A stretch of DNA of 64,000 bases. Origin: Subtercola endophyticus (GTDB taxonomy: Bacteria > Actinomycetota > Actinomycetes > Actinomycetales > Microbacteriaceae). Numbering within the stretch: the first letter of the stretch is position 1; each line of letters opens with the position of its first letter. The translations under genes and the position numbers were made by a program. Location: assembly GCF_021044565.1 (NCBI RefSeq), contig NZ_CP087997.1, forward strand, positions 1,922,001-1,986,000, written 5' to 3'. The notes beneath the pieces were generated by a model. That model had not been told where the DNA came from, made no database searches, and saw nothing but the letters and a program-made list of their open reading frames with translations. This document shows, in pieces, positions 1 through 10,487 of this stretch.

Positions 1-21
1 ACCCCGGTGTCAGTCGCCGCG

Positions 22-63
22 GTCAGGCGGCGCGGGTCAGTCGGCGCGGGTCAGTCGGCGGGG
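22..63. repeat. 14-bp tandem repeat, three copies, across the rne stop codon
   Basis: Three consecutive 14-bp units (GTCAGTCGGCGCGG type) begin at 22, 36 and 50. The stop codon of the rne-like gene (TCA on the plus strand at 51-53) lies in the third unit. The other units carry the same TCA in different frames, so slippage here would move the C-terminus by only a few residues. Confidence 0.8.
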
Positions 64-3000
64 GGCGGAGTGACTGGGGCGCTGAGGGCCGCCGTTGAGA
101 CGCGACGACTGCGCGAGCGACCCTGACCGGGCTGCTTGGGCTCGGGCAGGTGCTCGAGCACCGAGTCGAGCAGCTTGGCGGCGTCTTCGCGCTTCTGGCG
201 CGGTGCCGTCACCGGCGCGACGGGCAGGTCGAGAATCGGCAGTTCGTGCGCCTCCACTTCAGCCTTCGCATCGACGCCCGCCTTTTCGGCGCCTTCCGCA
301 GACGCAGCCGCGGGTGCAGGTGCAGACGCCCCGTGAGGCTCCGGCTCGCTCACGGCGTCGCGGTGGGTCTCGGGTACACGCGGGGCGAGCTCGGGGGTCT
401 CAGCCGGGACCTCGAGCGAATGCTGCGCAGTGCTGCTCTCGAGCGCACCACTCTCGGCGGCGGCATTGGCGGCTGCACGCTGACCGCGCGAGCGGCGCGA
501 GCCTCGACGTGAACGCCCTGAACCCGATGACGACTCCTGCTGACCCGTGCTCTCGCCCGTGCCTGCCTGATCGTTCTCAGCAGTGTGGCCCCGCCCCGAG
601 CCGCCGTCGGCGACCTCGGGGGTGGCTTCGATCGTGGGGTCGACCGTCACGCTGTCGCCGCCGGCCGACGCCGATCCCGAACCCGAACCCGCCTCGATCG
701 ACGAATCGGCCGCGGGCTGCCCGGCTGATGCCGAAGCGACGGCGGGCGCCTTCTGGCCGTTCGCGGCAGCAATGGTGCTCGCCGCGATCTGGGCGAGGGC
801 GTTCTGAGCGGCCGGAGTGATGCTGTGAGTCACACCGTTGCTGTGCGACGCACCGTTCGACCCATTCGAGCCGTTCGACGGGCCGCCGTTGCCGTTGCCA
901 CTACCGCCGCCGTTGGATGCCCCGCCCTTGCCGCGCGAACGGCGCTGTTCGGGCTGCGGCGTCTGCTGCTGGGTGCGGTGCTTCGAGACGGGGTCGTGAT
1001 GGATGACCACCCCGCGCCCGGCGCACACCTCACACGGCTCGCTGAACGACTCGAGCAGGCCGAGGCCCAGCTTCTTGCGTGTCATCTGCACGAGACCGAG
1101 CGAGGTGACCTCGGCGACCTGGTGCTTGGTGCGGTCACGGCTGAGGCATTCGACGAGCCGGCGCAGCACGAGGTCGCGGTTGCTCTCGAGCACCATGTCG
1201 ATGAAGTCGACCACGATGATGCCGCCGATGTCGCGCAGGCGCATCTGGCGAACGACCTCGTCGGCCGCCTCGAGGTTGTTCTTCGTGACGGTCTCTTCGA
1301 GGTTGCCGCCGGAGCCGACGAACTTGCCCGTGTTCACGTCGACCACGGTCATGGCCTCGGTGCGGTCGATGACGAGGGATCCACCAGAAGGCAGCCAGAC
1401 CTTGCGGTCGAGCGCCTTCTCGATCTGCTCGCTGATGCGGAACTCGTCGAAGATGTCTTTCTGACCCTCGAAGACCTCGATGCGGTCGACGAGGTCGGGG
1501 GCCACCTGTGCCAGGTATGCCTCGATGGTCTGCCGGGCATCCGTGCCGCTGATGACCAGCCGGTGAAAGTCTTCGTTGAAGACGTCGCGAATGATCTTGA
1601 TGAGCAAGTCGGGCTCGCCGTGCAGCAGGGCGGGCGCTGACAGCGCCTTCACGTTGTCGCTGATTGCCGCCCACTGGCTGATGAGCCGGTTGACGTCGAG
1701 CGTGAGCTGTTCTTCAGTGGCGCCTTCGGCGGCGGTGCGCACGATGACGCCGACCTTCTCGGGCAGCACCTCTTTGAGAATGCGCTTGAGGCGGCTTCGC
1801 TCGGTGTCGGGGAGCTTGCGCGAGATGCCGTTCATGTTGCCGTTGGGCACGTACACGAGGTAGCGGCCAGGCAGCGAGACCTGGCTGGTGAGGCGTGCAC
1901 CCTTGTGCCCGACCGGGTCTTTCGTGACCTGCACGAGCACGGTGTCGCCGGGCTTCAGGGCGAGCTCGATGCGGCGGGGCTGGTTGCCGGTGTCGGCTGC
2001 ATCCCAGTCGACCTCGCCGGAGTAGAGCACGGCATTGCGGCCGCGGCCGATGTCGACGAATGCGGCTTCCATGCTCGGCAGCACGTTCTGCACACGACCG
2101 AGGTAGACGTTGCCGATGAGCGAGGCCTCCGCGGCCTTGGCCACGTAGTGCTCGACCAGCACGCCGTCTTCGAGCACGCCGATCTGGATGCGGTCGTGGC
2201 TCGAGCGCACGATCATGGCACGATCGACCGACTCGCGGCGGGCCAGGAACTCGGCCTCGGTGATGACGGGGCGCCGGCGCCCGGCGTCACGCCCGTCGCG
2301 GCGACGCTGCTTCTTCGCCTCGAGGCGGGTCGAGCCCTTGACACGCTGCGGCTCGGTGATGAGTTCGGGGGCCTGCGCCTGCCGAGGTGCGCGCACCTTG
2401 ACCACCGTGTTCGGCGGCAGGTCGTCGGGCAGGCGGCTCTCGTCGCCGCTGCGGCGGCGGGTGCGGCGACGGATGGTCGTGTCGCGGTTGCCCGCATCGT
2501 CATCACGATCGTCGCTGTCGTAGTCGTCGTCACGATCGTTCGCGCCGCGCGGGCGGGGCGGCAGCGGCTGAATGTCGGGCGCCTGGAACAGCAACGACGT
2601 GGTGGTGCGGGCGACAGGCGGCTGCGGGGCCGCCGGCGGCTGGCCGAGTTCGGGCTCGAGCCACGGCTCGCGCGGGTCGGAGCTCGAGGGCTCGAAAGCG
2701 CTGCGGGTCACGGTCGTCTGAGGAGCCGTGTCCGACTCGGGTGCCGTGGCCGTCTCAGGCGCCTCGGCAGCCGCTGTGGCCTCGGCTTCTGTCACCTCGG
2801 CCTCGGTCGTTTCGGTCGAGACATTGTCGTCGGGCGGGTTGGAATCATGAAAATCTGACACGGGGGCCTTCACATCTACTGAGGCCGAACCGGCACCGGT
2901 CGTGCGCGTGCCCGCGAGCGAGGCAGCCGTATCGGCCGCGCCCTCTCGCGTGGCTGCGCCCGGCTGCCGTTCGGCTGATGGAGCGAGCGGGGCAGCGGAT

Positions 3001-3182
3001 GTCGCTGCCGAGGTGGAGCCAGAGGCGCCGACACGGGCATCCGGCGCGCTTGCAGCAGACGCCACAGGCGTCGCAGGAGCAACGCTCTCTGCCGCCTTAC
3101 GCGCCGCTTTGCGCCCGCCGAACAACCTCGACCGTCGTTTGACCGGTGGCTCTTGCTCGCTATTGATACTGTCTTCCACCAT
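51..3182 (-). CDS. rne: Ribonuclease E/G family endoribonuclease with long disordered tails
   Basis: This is the endoribonuclease that starts mRNA decay and processes rRNA precursors in the cytoplasm. An S1-like RNA-binding segment lies at about residues 340-410 (LIGNVYLGRVQNVLPSMEAA). The catalytic DNase I-like region follows, with VDVNTGKFVGSG near 612 and IVVDFIDM near 650, then a Zn-link CEVC near 715-718. The core is flanked by an acidic/Ala-rich N-terminal extension of about 290 residues and a Ser/Gly/Asn-rich C-terminal tail of about 300 residues. At 1043 aa it is an actinobacterial RNase E with tails on both sides, which usually act as protein- and RNA-binding scaffolds. The ATG at 3182 has GAGGAG about 11 nt upstream. 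Its tails are unlikely to align with distant homologues. Confidence 0.95.
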   Translation of the reverse strand: MVEDSINSEQEPPVKRRSRLFGGRKAARKAAESVAPATPVASAASAPDARVGASGSTSAATSAAPLAPSAERQPGAATREGAADTAASLAGTRTTGAGSASVDVKAPVSDFHDSNPPDDNVSTETTEAEVTEAEATAAAEAPETATAPESDTAPQTTVTRSAFEPSSSDPREPWLEPELGQPPAAPQPPVARTTTSLLFQAPDIQPLPPRPRGANDRDDDYDSDDRDDDAGNRDTTIRRRTRRRSGDESRLPDDLPPNTVVKVRAPRQAQAPELITEPQRVKGSTRLEAKKQRRRDGRDAGRRRPVITEAEFLARRESVDRAMIVRSSHDRIQIGVLEDGVLVEHYVAKAAEASLIGNVYLGRVQNVLPSMEAAFVDIGRGRNAVLYSGEVDWDAADTGNQPRRIELALKPGDTVLVQVTKDPVGHKGARLTSQVSLPGRYLVYVPNGNMNGISRKLPDTERSRLKRILKEVLPEKVGVIVRTAAEGATEEQLTLDVNRLISQWAAISDNVKALSAPALLHGEPDLLIKIIRDVFNEDFHRLVISGTDARQTIEAYLAQVAPDLVDRIEVFEGQKDIFDEFRISEQIEKALDRKVWLPSGGSLVIDRTEAMTVVDVNTGKFVGSGGNLEETVTKNNLEAADEVVRQMRLRDIGGIIVVDFIDMVLESNRDLVLRRLVECLSRDRTKHQVAEVTSLGLVQMTRKKLGLGLLESFSEPCEVCAGRGVVIHHDPVSKHRTQQQTPQPEQRRSRGKGGASNGGGSGNGNGGPSNGSNGSNGASHSNGVTHSITPAAQNALAQIAASTIAAANGQKAPAVASASAGQPAADSSIEAGSGSGSASAGGDSVTVDPTIEATPEVADGGSGRGHTAENDQAGTGESTGQQESSSGSGRSRRGSRRSRGQRAAANAAAESGALESSTAQHSLEVPAETPELAPRVPETHRDAVSEPEPHGASAPAPAAASAEGAEKAGVDAKAEVEAHELPILDLPVAPVTAPRQKREDAAKLLDSVLEHLPEPKQPGQGRSRSRRVSTAALSAPVTPPPAD

Positions 3183-3498
3183 TACTGGTGCACTCCTCGC
3201 CCTGGTGAAAGGCCGCGCCAGCCACCTGGGTACTCTCTCGTGCGAACCGCCGCTTTCGCGAAGCCCGCAAATCCTTCACGTGGACGGCCGGCCTAAGCTC
3301 TTACGCGGCTCTGGCTCTGGCTCGTCTTCGTGCATTCATACTCGAGCCCCACGGTGCGCCTCGGCGACCCCGCTCAAGCTCGAAAAGCTTTTTCTGCTGC
3401 CGGCCTGGGCGCGGCCCAGTCGACATGGCTCTATTATCGCACGCATTCCCCCAGAGGGGGTGGAGTGACTCCGAGGCGAGCTATGCGAGAATGCCACA
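3183..3498. other. Divergent intergenic region between rne and the VKOR gene
   Basis: This is about 315 bp without a convincing gene. It must hold the rne promoter and 5' leader on the minus strand and the VKOR promoter on the plus strand. TATTAT at 3432-3437 (read as GATAAT on the minus strand) is the best -10-like sequence. A C5-AGA-G5 hairpin follows near 3449-3461. If rne starts from that box its leader would be about 240 nt. No Rfam-like structure was recognised by eye. Confidence 0.4.
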
Positions 3499-3501
3499 GT
3501 G

Positions 3502-4170
3502 ATGCGAGAGACTCCTGCCGAGATCGACGGTGACGAGACCGAAACCGACGAGTTCGAGGCTGAGCGCGTGGATCCTTCGAGGCGCCGACCACTCGGCCTC
3601 GCCGTGTTTCTCGTCGTCGCGGGCCTCGTGGGATTCGCGGCGTCGTTCGCCCTCACTCTCGAGAAGATCGAGACGCTCATCAACCCGTCGTACGTGCCCT
3701 CGTGCAATATCTCGGTGCTGGTCAGCTGCGGGCCGAACATGGCGAGCTGGCAGGGGTCGCTCTTCGGTTTTCCGAACCCGATCATCGGCGTCGCTTCGTT
3801 CGCCATCGTCGTCTGCGTCGGTGTCTCGATACTCGCCGGCGCGCGCTTCGCGCGGTGGTACTGGATGCTCTTCAACCTCGGCATCGTTCTGGCCCTGGTT
3901 TTCGTGATCTGGCTGATCAGCCAGAGCATCTTCGTGCTCGGCACGCTGTGCCCGTACTGCATGGTGGTCTGGGTCGTCGTGATCGCCCTGTTCTGGTACG
4001 TCACGGTGTTCAACCTCAAAGAGGGAAACATTCCGGTTCCGGCCGGCGTGCGCAACGTCGCCGCTCTCTTCTACCCGTTGCTCTGGCTGCTCGTGCTCGT
4101 GTCGTACCTCGTCGTGTTCGTGATCGCGCAATTGCGCCTCGACGTCATTCAGTCGCTCATCAACAGCTGA
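3502..4170 (+). CDS. Vitamin K epoxide reductase (VKOR) family membrane oxidoreductase
   Basis: This is a membrane protein that reoxidises a DsbA-like thioredoxin partner using a quinone, so driving disulfide formation outside the membrane. Four or five hydrophobic helices follow a charged N-terminus. A loop cysteine pair (SCNISVLVSCGPN, about residues 66-77) and the redox motif CPYC near residue 150 (GTLCPYCMVVW) match VKOR homologues, as does FPNPIIGVASF. ATG 3502 is used; a GTG immediately upstream at 3499 is an alternative. The thioredoxin-fold partner is not in this window. It is the only plus-strand gene between rne and ndk. Confidence 0.9.
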   Translation: MRETPAEIDGDETETDEFEAERVDPSRRRPLGLAVFLVVAGLVGFAASFALTLEKIETLINPSYVPSCNISVLVSCGPNMASWQGSLFGFPNPIIGVASFAIVVCVGVSILAGARFARWYWMLFNLGIVLALVFVIWLISQSIFVLGTLCPYCMVVWVVVIALFWYVTVFNLKEGNIPVPAGVRNVAALFYPLLWLLVLVSYLVVFVIAQLRLDVIQSLINS

Positions 4171-4201
4171 GCATCCGGTGCCCCGCGCACGCTGACTCCG
4201 T

Positions 4202-4249
4202 TTTGCGCAGAAGCACCCAATTGGGCGAATTCAGGTGCTTCTGCGCAAA
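4202..4249. terminator. Perfect 16-bp inverted repeat between VKOR and ndk
   Basis: Arms TTTGCGCAGAAGCACC (4202-4217) and its exact complement (4234-4249) flank a 16-nt loop. The repeat sits between the converging VKOR (plus) and ndk (minus) genes. The AAA/TTT at the outer arm ends gives each strand a short U tract, so a bidirectional terminator is likely. The perfect symmetry also resembles a mobile palindrome. Confidence 0.6.
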
Positions 4250-4270
4250 TCCGCGAGCGTGTCAGAAGAG

Positions 4271-4699
4271 TTAGGTGAGCGGGAACCAGAGGGCGAGCTC
4301 GCGGGCGGCGGACTCGGGCGAGTCGCTGCCGTGCACGAGGTTCTGCTGCACTTTGAGGCCCCAGTCGCGGCCGAGGTCGCCGCGGATGGTGCCGGGGGCC
4401 GCCGTGGTGGGGTCGGTGGCACCGGCGAGCGAGCGGAAGCCCGCGATGACGCTGTTGCCGGCAACGCGTGCGGCAACGACGGGGCCCGACTCCATGAACT
4501 CGACGAGGGGCTCGTAGAACGGCTTGCCCTCGTGCTCGGCGTAGTGCGCGGCCAGCAGCGCGCGCTCGGGCTCGAACAGCTTGAGGTCGACGAGCTGGTA
4601 GCCCTTGGCCTCGATGCGGCCGAGAATCTCGCCGATCAGGTTGCGGGCAACACCGTCGGGCTTGATGAGTACGAGGGTTTCTTCGACAGAGTCGGTCAC
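4271..4699 (-). CDS. ndk: Nucleoside diphosphate kinase
   Basis: This enzyme transfers the gamma-phosphate of ATP to nucleoside diphosphates through a phospho-histidine. The family signature NLVHGSDS holds the catalytic His, and the start ([20 protein letters not shown]) is typical. The GTG at 4699 gives 142 aa, the normal family size; a longer reading to 4756 would add residues that overlap the upstream gene and do not match the family. It lies 13 bp downstream of the DUF4233 gene, as the last gene of the ileS-folC-DUF4233-ndk run. Confidence 0.96.
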   Translation of the reverse strand: MTDSVEETLVLIKPDGVARNLIGEILGRIEAKGYQLVDLKLFEPERALLAAHYAEHEGKPFYEPLVEFMESGPVVAARVAGNSVIAGFRSLAGATDPTTAAPGTIRGDLGRDWGLKVQQNLVHGSDSPESAARELALWFPLT

Positions 4700-4712
4700 G
4701 ATGAGCTGCTTT

Positions 4713-5216
4713 CTATGGTTCGAGGGTGTCGTCTTCTGCCGCACGGGCAGCGGCAAGGGCCTTGTTGTCTCGGTCGATTCGGGATCCGCGGATCATGCAG
4801 AACGCCCACATTCCGCCGAACAGAACGGCGACGATGAGCATCTGCGGCACGAGCAGAGCCGTGGCGAGAAGCGCCACCTGCAGAACCCAGCCAATCACAA
4901 ATCCGGCCCGGTAGCGAAGCAGCGGAATGGTCGCCAGCAGCAGAATGGTCGCCACCGCTCCCCCGCCGAGCGCGACGAGCGGCGGCAGCTTGTGCAGCCC
5001 GAACGCGACGAGCGCAGCGAGCCCCACGATGATGACCTGAAAGCCGAGCACGATAGAGCCCAGGCTCTCTTGCACCGAACGCTGGCGGCGCACACGCATG
5101 CGCGGCGTGCGCGGCGTGCGCGGGCCACGGCGGCCACCGGATGCCCGGCCTCCCTGGTCAGGCGCGCCAGAGTCTGGCGCGCCTGACCCGCCGGCGGGCT
5201 CGGTCACGGCTTCCAC
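4713..5216 (-). CDS. DUF4233 family membrane protein
   Basis: A charged Gly/Pro/Arg-rich N-terminus of about 45 residues is followed by four hydrophobic helices and a short polar tail. Members of this family are nearly always encoded between folC and ndk in Actinomycetota, and the same order is seen here; their function is unknown. The GTG start at 5216 lies inside the 3' end of folC (13-bp overlap), which suggests translational coupling. 167 aa. Confidence 0.8.
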   Translation of the reverse strand: MEAVTEPAGGSGAPDSGAPDQGGRASGGRRGPRTPRTPRMRVRRQRSVQESLGSIVLGFQVIIVGLAALVAFGLHKLPPLVALGGGAVATILLLATIPLLRYRAGFVIGWVLQVALLATALLVPQMLIVAVLFGGMWAFCMIRGSRIDRDNKALAAARAAEDDTLEP

Positions 5217-6958
5217 TCTTCCTCCGTTGCGAGGGTGATCATCTCGCCGACGAGCATGATCGAACCGGTCACCAGCACCGCTCCCCGCTCCGACTCCGCC
5301 GCCGAATCGCGGGCGAGACGCGCGGCTTCACGCGGGTCGAGTTCGACGATCACGCGATCGGCCCCCGCCACGCCGACCACGACACTCGCCAGCTCGTCCG
5401 CGTTCGTCGCGCGCTCTGACGACGACTGCGTCACGATGAACTCGCTGACGACCGGGTCGAGGGCACGAAGGATGCCCTCCGCGTCTTTATCGTCGAGAAT
5501 GCTCACCACGGCCACGACCTTGTCGAACGAGAAGTACTCCTTGAGCGCCGCCGCGAGGGCGAGGGCTCCGCCGGGGTTGTGCGCCGCATCCACCAGCACC
5601 GTGGGCTCGGTACCGATCAGCTGCAACCGGCCCGGCGAGGTGACGGTGGCGAACGCCTCCGTCAGCACGTCGTCGACGAGCGCATTCGCTCCCCCGCCGA
5701 GGAACGACTCGACCGCCGCAACGGCAACCGCCGCGTTCTGCGCCTGATGGTCGCCGTACAGCGGCAAGAACAGGTCGCGATACGTGCCCGCGATGCCCTT
5801 GATCGACACCACCTGGCCACCGACGGCGACACTCGTCGAGAGCACCTGGAACTCCGCGTCTTCGACGATGAACGATGACTCGGTGAGTTCGGCCGCACGT
5901 TTCAGCTCCGCCAGCACCTCGGGCACCTGACGCGCCGACACCACCTGCGCGGCCGGCTTGATGATGCCCGACTTCGTGCGGGCGATCTCGGCCACCGTGT
6001 TGCCGAGCCGGCGCGTGTGATCGAGCGAGATCGGCGTGAACACGGCAACCTGTCCGTCGGCGACGTTCGTCGAGTCCCACTCGCCGCCCATGCCCACCTC
6101 GATCACGCCGACGTCGATGGGCGCGTCGGCGAAAGACGCGTAGGCCAGCACGGTGAGGGCCTCGAAGAACGTGATGCGGGGTTCTCCGGTAGCGGTGAGC
6201 TGAGCATCCACGATCTCGATGAACGGCTTCACATCGGCCCAGTTGGCGGCGAGCGACTCGTTGCTGATGGGCTTGCCGTCGATCATGATGCGCTCGTTCA
6301 GGCGCTCGAGGTGCGGGCTGGTGAACAGGCCCGTGCGCAACCCGTACGCACGCAAGATGCTCTCGACGATGCGGCTGGTGCTGGTTTTGCCGTTGGTTCC
6401 GGTGAGATGGATGATCGGGTACGCCCGATGCGGATCTCCCAGCAGCTCCACCACCTGCCGCGTGGCCGCCAACCGAGGCTGCGGCGACGCCTCGCCGAGG
6501 CGTGAGATCAGCTCCGCGTAGACCTCGTCGCCCGCCTCGACGAACTCGTCGGGGAGGTCGAGCTCGGCGTCGCGACCGTCGGTGCCGTCGCCGCCTTCGC
6601 CGGCGGGGCCGCCGACGACGAGCTGGCCGTCGTATGCCTCGGCGAGTTCGAACTCGTCATGTTCGTCGTCATCGTCGTCGTCACTGAAGATGTCGTCATC
6701 ATCGTCGCCGTAGGCCGCGTCGTCGCCTGCGCCGCCGATCTCGCTGCGGTCGCGCGTGCTGGTGTCGCGGTGCACACCGTCGCCGGGGTCGTCGCCGTAG
6801 CCCGGGCCGGTGCCGATGGGCTCGTCGTAGAGCGTGGCGAACTCGTCGTCGGGGTTACGCGGAGGGCGACCGCCGTCGAGCTCACGCTCGTCGCCGCTGT
6901 CGTCGCCGGCGCCCTTGCGGCCCTTGGGCACGAGGCCGCCGTTGCCGGAATCAGACAT
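5204..6958 (-). CDS. folC: Folylpolyglutamate synthase / dihydrofolate synthase with acidic N-terminal extension
   Basis: This enzyme adds glutamate to dihydropteroate or folate with ATP. The Mur-ligase-type P-loop GTNGKTS is near residues 187-193, followed by [14 protein letters not shown] and, further on, [12 protein letters not shown]. The catalytic part starts near residue 143. The first ~140 residues are an Asp/Glu/Gly-rich tract including runs of 5-6 Asp, which is not part of the enzyme fold. The start is well supported: ATG 6958 has AAGGAG about 8 nt upstream and overlaps the ileS stop by 8 nt. It is co-transcribed with ileS upstream and DUF4233 downstream. At 584 aa it is over 100 residues longer than usual. 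Confidence 0.93.
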   Translation of the reverse strand: MSDSGNGGLVPKGRKGAGDDSGDERELDGGRPPRNPDDEFATLYDEPIGTGPGYGDDPGDGVHRDTSTRDRSEIGGAGDDAAYGDDDDDIFSDDDDDDEHDEFELAEAYDGQLVVGGPAGEGGDGTDGRDAELDLPDEFVEAGDEVYAELISRLGEASPQPRLAATRQVVELLGDPHRAYPIIHLTGTNGKTSTSRIVESILRAYGLRTGLFTSPHLERLNERIMIDGKPISNESLAANWADVKPFIEIVDAQLTATGEPRITFFEALTVLAYASFADAPIDVGVIEVGMGGEWDSTNVADGQVAVFTPISLDHTRRLGNTVAEIARTKSGIIKPAAQVVSARQVPEVLAELKRAAELTESSFIVEDAEFQVLSTSVAVGGQVVSIKGIAGTYRDLFLPLYGDHQAQNAAVAVAAVESFLGGGANALVDDVLTEAFATVTSPGRLQLIGTEPTVLVDAAHNPGGALALAAALKEYFSFDKVVAVVSILDDKDAEGILRALDPVVSEFIVTQSSSERATNADELASVVVGVAGADRVIVELDPREAARLARDSAAESERGAVLVTGSIMLVGEMITLATEEEWKP

Positions 6959-9900
6959 TGGTCACTCCTTCTGGGCGGCTGACGGCCACGATGAACAGAT
7001 CGGTGTTGGCGTAGCGGCCCTTCTCCACGCGAGCGTAGTGCTCGGGCGGGGTCGCCACCATGTTTCCGATCCATTCCGAGACCAGCACGTCGCGATATTT
7101 CTCGAGGTTTCTGAAGTCTTTCGGCGAGACGACCGTGAAGCGGGTCGCGAGAGTCTCGGCCGCGATATCGACGACCTCCGGCCCCGAGCCGGATTCGCCC
7201 GTGCCAGCGGCCATGTCGCCGTCTGCGGCCGCGCCACCAGCAGCCACCGCGGCCACGGCCGCAGGGCTCACGCTGCGCACGGCATCCGCGTCGTCGTCGG
7301 AGAAGAACACGAGGTCGAGCGTGATGCGATCGCTCACATCGAAGCCGGCCGACTTGCGCGTCTCCTGCACGGCACGGATGACATCGCGGGCGAGCCCCTC
7401 GGCCTCGAGTTCGGGCGACGTCGTGGTGTCGAGCAGCGCGAATCCACCGCCCGGCAGCAGCCCGAGGGCCTGCTCGTCGCCGTCGCCACTCGTCTCGAGC
7501 ACGAGGTCGTACTCAGCGGGCTCGAGCTCGATGCCGCCGGCCGTCACGACCCCGTCTGCCTCGAACCACTCACCGGCGCGCGCGGCCTTGATGACCTGCT
7601 GCACGCTCTTGCCAAGACGCGGCCCGGCTGCGCGGGCGTTCACGGTGAGCTTCGACGTGATGCCGAAGTCGACCGCACTCGTCGGGCCCTGCTCGACGAG
7701 TGTCACAGCTTTCACGTTCAGCTCTTCACGCAGAATGTATTCGAACCGGGCCAGCGCCTCGACGTTCTCGGTCACGATGGTCAGGTTCGACAGCGGCAGC
7801 CGCACGCGCTTGCCCGCCTGCTTGCGCAGCGAAAGCGCGGTGGAGCTGATGGCGCGGATCTGGTCCATCGTGTGCACCAGCCCAGGGTCTGCCGGAAAAG
7901 CGTTCTCGTTCGGCCAGTCCTCGAGGTGCACACTGCGGCCTCCGGTGAGGCCCTTCCAGATGTACTCCCCGACCAGCGGGATGAGCGGGGCGGCCACCCG
8001 GGTCACGGTTTCGAGCACGGTGTACAGGGTGTCGAAGGCGGCGGTGGCCTGCTCGTCGCCCACTCCTGCCCAGAAACGGTCGCGCGAGCGGCGCACGTAC
8101 CAATTGGTGAGCACATCACCGAAGTCGCGCAACTTCGCGGCCGCCAGAGTCGAGTCCAGGGCATCCAGATCGCTTTGAACATCGCGGATGAGCTCGCGCG
8201 TCTTGGCGAGCAGGTACCGGTCGAGCACGTCGCCCGAGTCGGTGCGCCATTGCGCCTCGTACCCCTCGGGATGCTCGTCGCTGGTCGCGGCGTTCGCGTA
8301 GAGGGTGAAGAAGTAATAGGTGTTCCAGAGCGGCAGGATGAACTGCCGAACCGCCTCGCGAATGCCCTCCTCGGTGACGATGAGGTTGCCGCCGCGCAGC
8401 ACAGGAGAGGCCATGAGGAACCAGCGCATGGCGTCGGATCCGTCGCGGTCGAGCACCTCGTTCACGTCGGGGTAATTGCGCAGGCTCTTCGACATCTTCT
8501 GGCCGTCGCTGCCGAGCACGATGCCGTGACTGATCACGTTGCGAAAGGCCGGTCGGTCGAACAGCGCGGTCGAGAGCACGTGCAGCAGGTAGAACCAGCC
8601 GCGGGTCTGCCCGATGTACTCCACGATGAAGTCGGCCGGGTTGTGCGCCTCGAACCACTCGCGGTTCTCGAACGGGTAGTGCACCGAGGCGAACGGCATC
8701 GACCCGGAATCGAACCACACGTCGAGCACGTCTTCGATGCGCCGCATGGTCGACTGGCCGGTGGGGTCGTCGGGGTTCGGGCGCGTCAGCTCGTCGATGT
8801 AGGGCCGGTGCAGGTCGGTGGGGCGCACGCCGAAGTCTTGCTCCAGCTGGTCGAGCGAGCCGTAGACGTCGATGCGCGGGTACTCGGGGTTGTCGCTCTT
8901 CCACACCGGGATGGGCGAGCCCCAGTAGCGGTTGCGCGAGATCGACCAGTCACGGGCGTTGCCGATCCACTTGCCGAACTGGCCCTCTTTGACGTTCTCC
9001 GGCACCCAGTCGATCTCTTGGTTCAGCTCCTCCATGCGGTCGCGAAACTCGGTGACCCGCACGAACCAGCTGCCGACCGCCTTGTAGATGAGCGGATTGC
9101 GGCAGCGCCAGCAGTGCGGGTACGAGTGCTCGTAGCTCGCCTGGCGCAGCAGCCGGCCGTTGGCCTTGAGCAGCTGGGTGAGCGGCTTGTTCGCCTCGAA
9201 CACCTGCAGGCCCGCGACCTCGGTCACGTTCGGCAAGAAGCGGGCGCCGTCGTCGACCGAGATGATGACCGGGATGCCGGCCTCGGCGCAGACCTTCTGG
9301 TCTTCTTCGCCGTAGGCGGGAGCCTGGTGCACGATTCCGGTGCCCTCGGTGGTCGACACGTAGTCGGCGACGAGAATCTGCCAGGCGTTCTGCGTGCCGT
9401 ATTCTTCGGTGTCGGCGTAGTAGTCCCAGAGCCGGTCGTACGTGACGCCCTCGAGCTCGTGACCCTTCAGGGTGCGCGAGACGGCCGCCCGGGCATCCTC
9501 TGCCGAGGCGTAGCCGAGCTCTTTGGCGTAGCCGCCCACGAGTTCTTCGGCGAGGAGGTAGTCGGCGCTGAGCACCTCGGTTGCCGTGGCTGCAGGATGC
9601 TCGGCGGCGCTCTCTCTCTGAACCTCGGCATCGGCGGTGCCGTTCGGCCCCGACGGAACGACCGCGTACGTGATGTTCGGCCCGACGGCGAGCGCGAGAT
9701 TCGTCGGCAGGGTCCAGGGCGTCGTCGTCCACGCGAGCGCCCGCACGGCAGTGAGGCCGAGGGCCTCGGCCTTCGTGCCGGTGAGCGGGAACGTCACCGT
9801 CACGGTCTGGTCTTGACGCATCTTGTAGACGTCGTCGTCCATGCGCAGCTCGTGGTTGCTCAAGGGGGTCTCGTCGTGCCAGCAGTAGGGCAGCACGCGA

Positions 9901-10487
9901 AAGCCCTCGTAGGCGAGGCCCTTGTCGTAGAGCTGCTTGAACGCCCAGATGACGCTCTCCATGAAGGTGACGTCGAGCGTCTTGTAGTCGTTCTCGAAGT
10001 CCACCCAGCGGGCCTGGCGGGTGACGTACTCCTCCCACTCCTTGGAGTACTGCATGACGGAGGCGCGAGCGGCCGCGTTGAACGTACCGATGCCCATCTC
10101 TTCGATCTCGCTCTTCTCGGTGATGCCGAGCTGGCGCATTGCCTCGAGTTCGGCGGGCAGTCCGTGCGTGTCCCAGCCGAAACGGCGATCGACACGCTTG
10201 CCGCGCATGGTCTGGTAGCGCGGAAAGAGGTCTTTGGCGTACCCGGTCAGCAGGTGCCCGTAGTGCGGCAGGCCGTTGGCGAACGGCGGGCCGTCGTAGA
10301 AGACCCACTCGTCGTTGTGCTCACGGTTGGCGATGGATGCCCGAAAGGTGTCGTCGTTCTTCCAGAACTCGAGAATCTGCTCTTCGAGTTCAGGGAACCG
10401 CGGCGAGGGCACGATGCCGAAGGCGGCGCCGGTGAACGTGCTGCCTGTGCCGGTTGAACCGTCGTGCTGCTGCTTGGGGTAACTCAT
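6951..10487 (-). CDS. ileS: Isoleucyl-tRNA synthetase
   Basis: This class I synthetase charges tRNA-Ile. The HIGH-type motif is PHYGHLL at residues 74-80, and KMSKS (QKMSKSLRN) is near residue 664. Editing-domain and anticodon-binding regions lie between and after them. At 1178 aa, with [12 protein letters not shown] and no obvious C-terminal zinc cluster, it looks like the eukaryote-like IleS type that is less sensitive to mupirocin; this subtype is an inference. An Ala/Gly-rich linker interrupts the C-terminal part near residues 1075-1100. ATG 10487 has AGGAG 7-8 nt upstream. It is preceded by a T-box leader and is the first gene of an operon with folC, DUF4233 and ndk. Confidence 0.97.
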   Translation of the reverse strand: MSYPKQQHDGSTGTGSTFTGAAFGIVPSPRFPELEEQILEFWKNDDTFRASIANREHNDEWVFYDGPPFANGLPHYGHLLTGYAKDLFPRYQTMRGKRVDRRFGWDTHGLPAELEAMRQLGITEKSEIEEMGIGTFNAAARASVMQYSKEWEEYVTRQARWVDFENDYKTLDVTFMESVIWAFKQLYDKGLAYEGFRVLPYCWHDETPLSNHELRMDDDVYKMRQDQTVTVTFPLTGTKAEALGLTAVRALAWTTTPWTLPTNLALAVGPNITYAVVPSGPNGTADAEVQRESAAEHPAATATEVLSADYLLAEELVGGYAKELGYASAEDARAAVSRTLKGHELEGVTYDRLWDYYADTEEYGTQNAWQILVADYVSTTEGTGIVHQAPAYGEEDQKVCAEAGIPVIISVDDGARFLPNVTEVAGLQVFEANKPLTQLLKANGRLLRQASYEHSYPHCWRCRNPLIYKAVGSWFVRVTEFRDRMEELNQEIDWVPENVKEGQFGKWIGNARDWSISRNRYWGSPIPVWKSDNPEYPRIDVYGSLDQLEQDFGVRPTDLHRPYIDELTRPNPDDPTGQSTMRRIEDVLDVWFDSGSMPFASVHYPFENREWFEAHNPADFIVEYIGQTRGWFYLLHVLSTALFDRPAFRNVISHGIVLGSDGQKMSKSLRNYPDVNEVLDRDGSDAMRWFLMASPVLRGGNLIVTEEGIREAVRQFILPLWNTYYFFTLYANAATSDEHPEGYEAQWRTDSGDVLDRYLLAKTRELIRDVQSDLDALDSTLAAAKLRDFGDVLTNWYVRRSRDRFWAGVGDEQATAAFDTLYTVLETVTRVAAPLIPLVGEYIWKGLTGGRSVHLEDWPNENAFPADPGLVHTMDQIRAISSTALSLRKQAGKRVRLPLSNLTIVTENVEALARFEYILREELNVKAVTLVEQGPTSAVDFGITSKLTVNARAAGPRLGKSVQQVIKAARAGEWFEADGVVTAGGIELEPAEYDLVLETSGDGDEQALGLLPGGGFALLDTTTSPELEAEGLARDVIRAVQETRKSAGFDVSDRITLDLVFFSDDDADAVRSVSPAAVAAVAAGGAAADGDMAAGTGESGSGPEVVDIAAETLATRFTVVSPKDFRNLEKYRDVLVSEWIGNMVATPPEHYARVEKGRYANTDLFIVAVSRPEGVTNV

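Noticed and set aside
6834..10457. 1207-codon plus-strand open frame opposite ileS
   Set aside because: It mirrors ileS codon by codon in high-GC DNA, has Arg/Val/His-rich composition and no family motif. Its apparent start lies inside folC.
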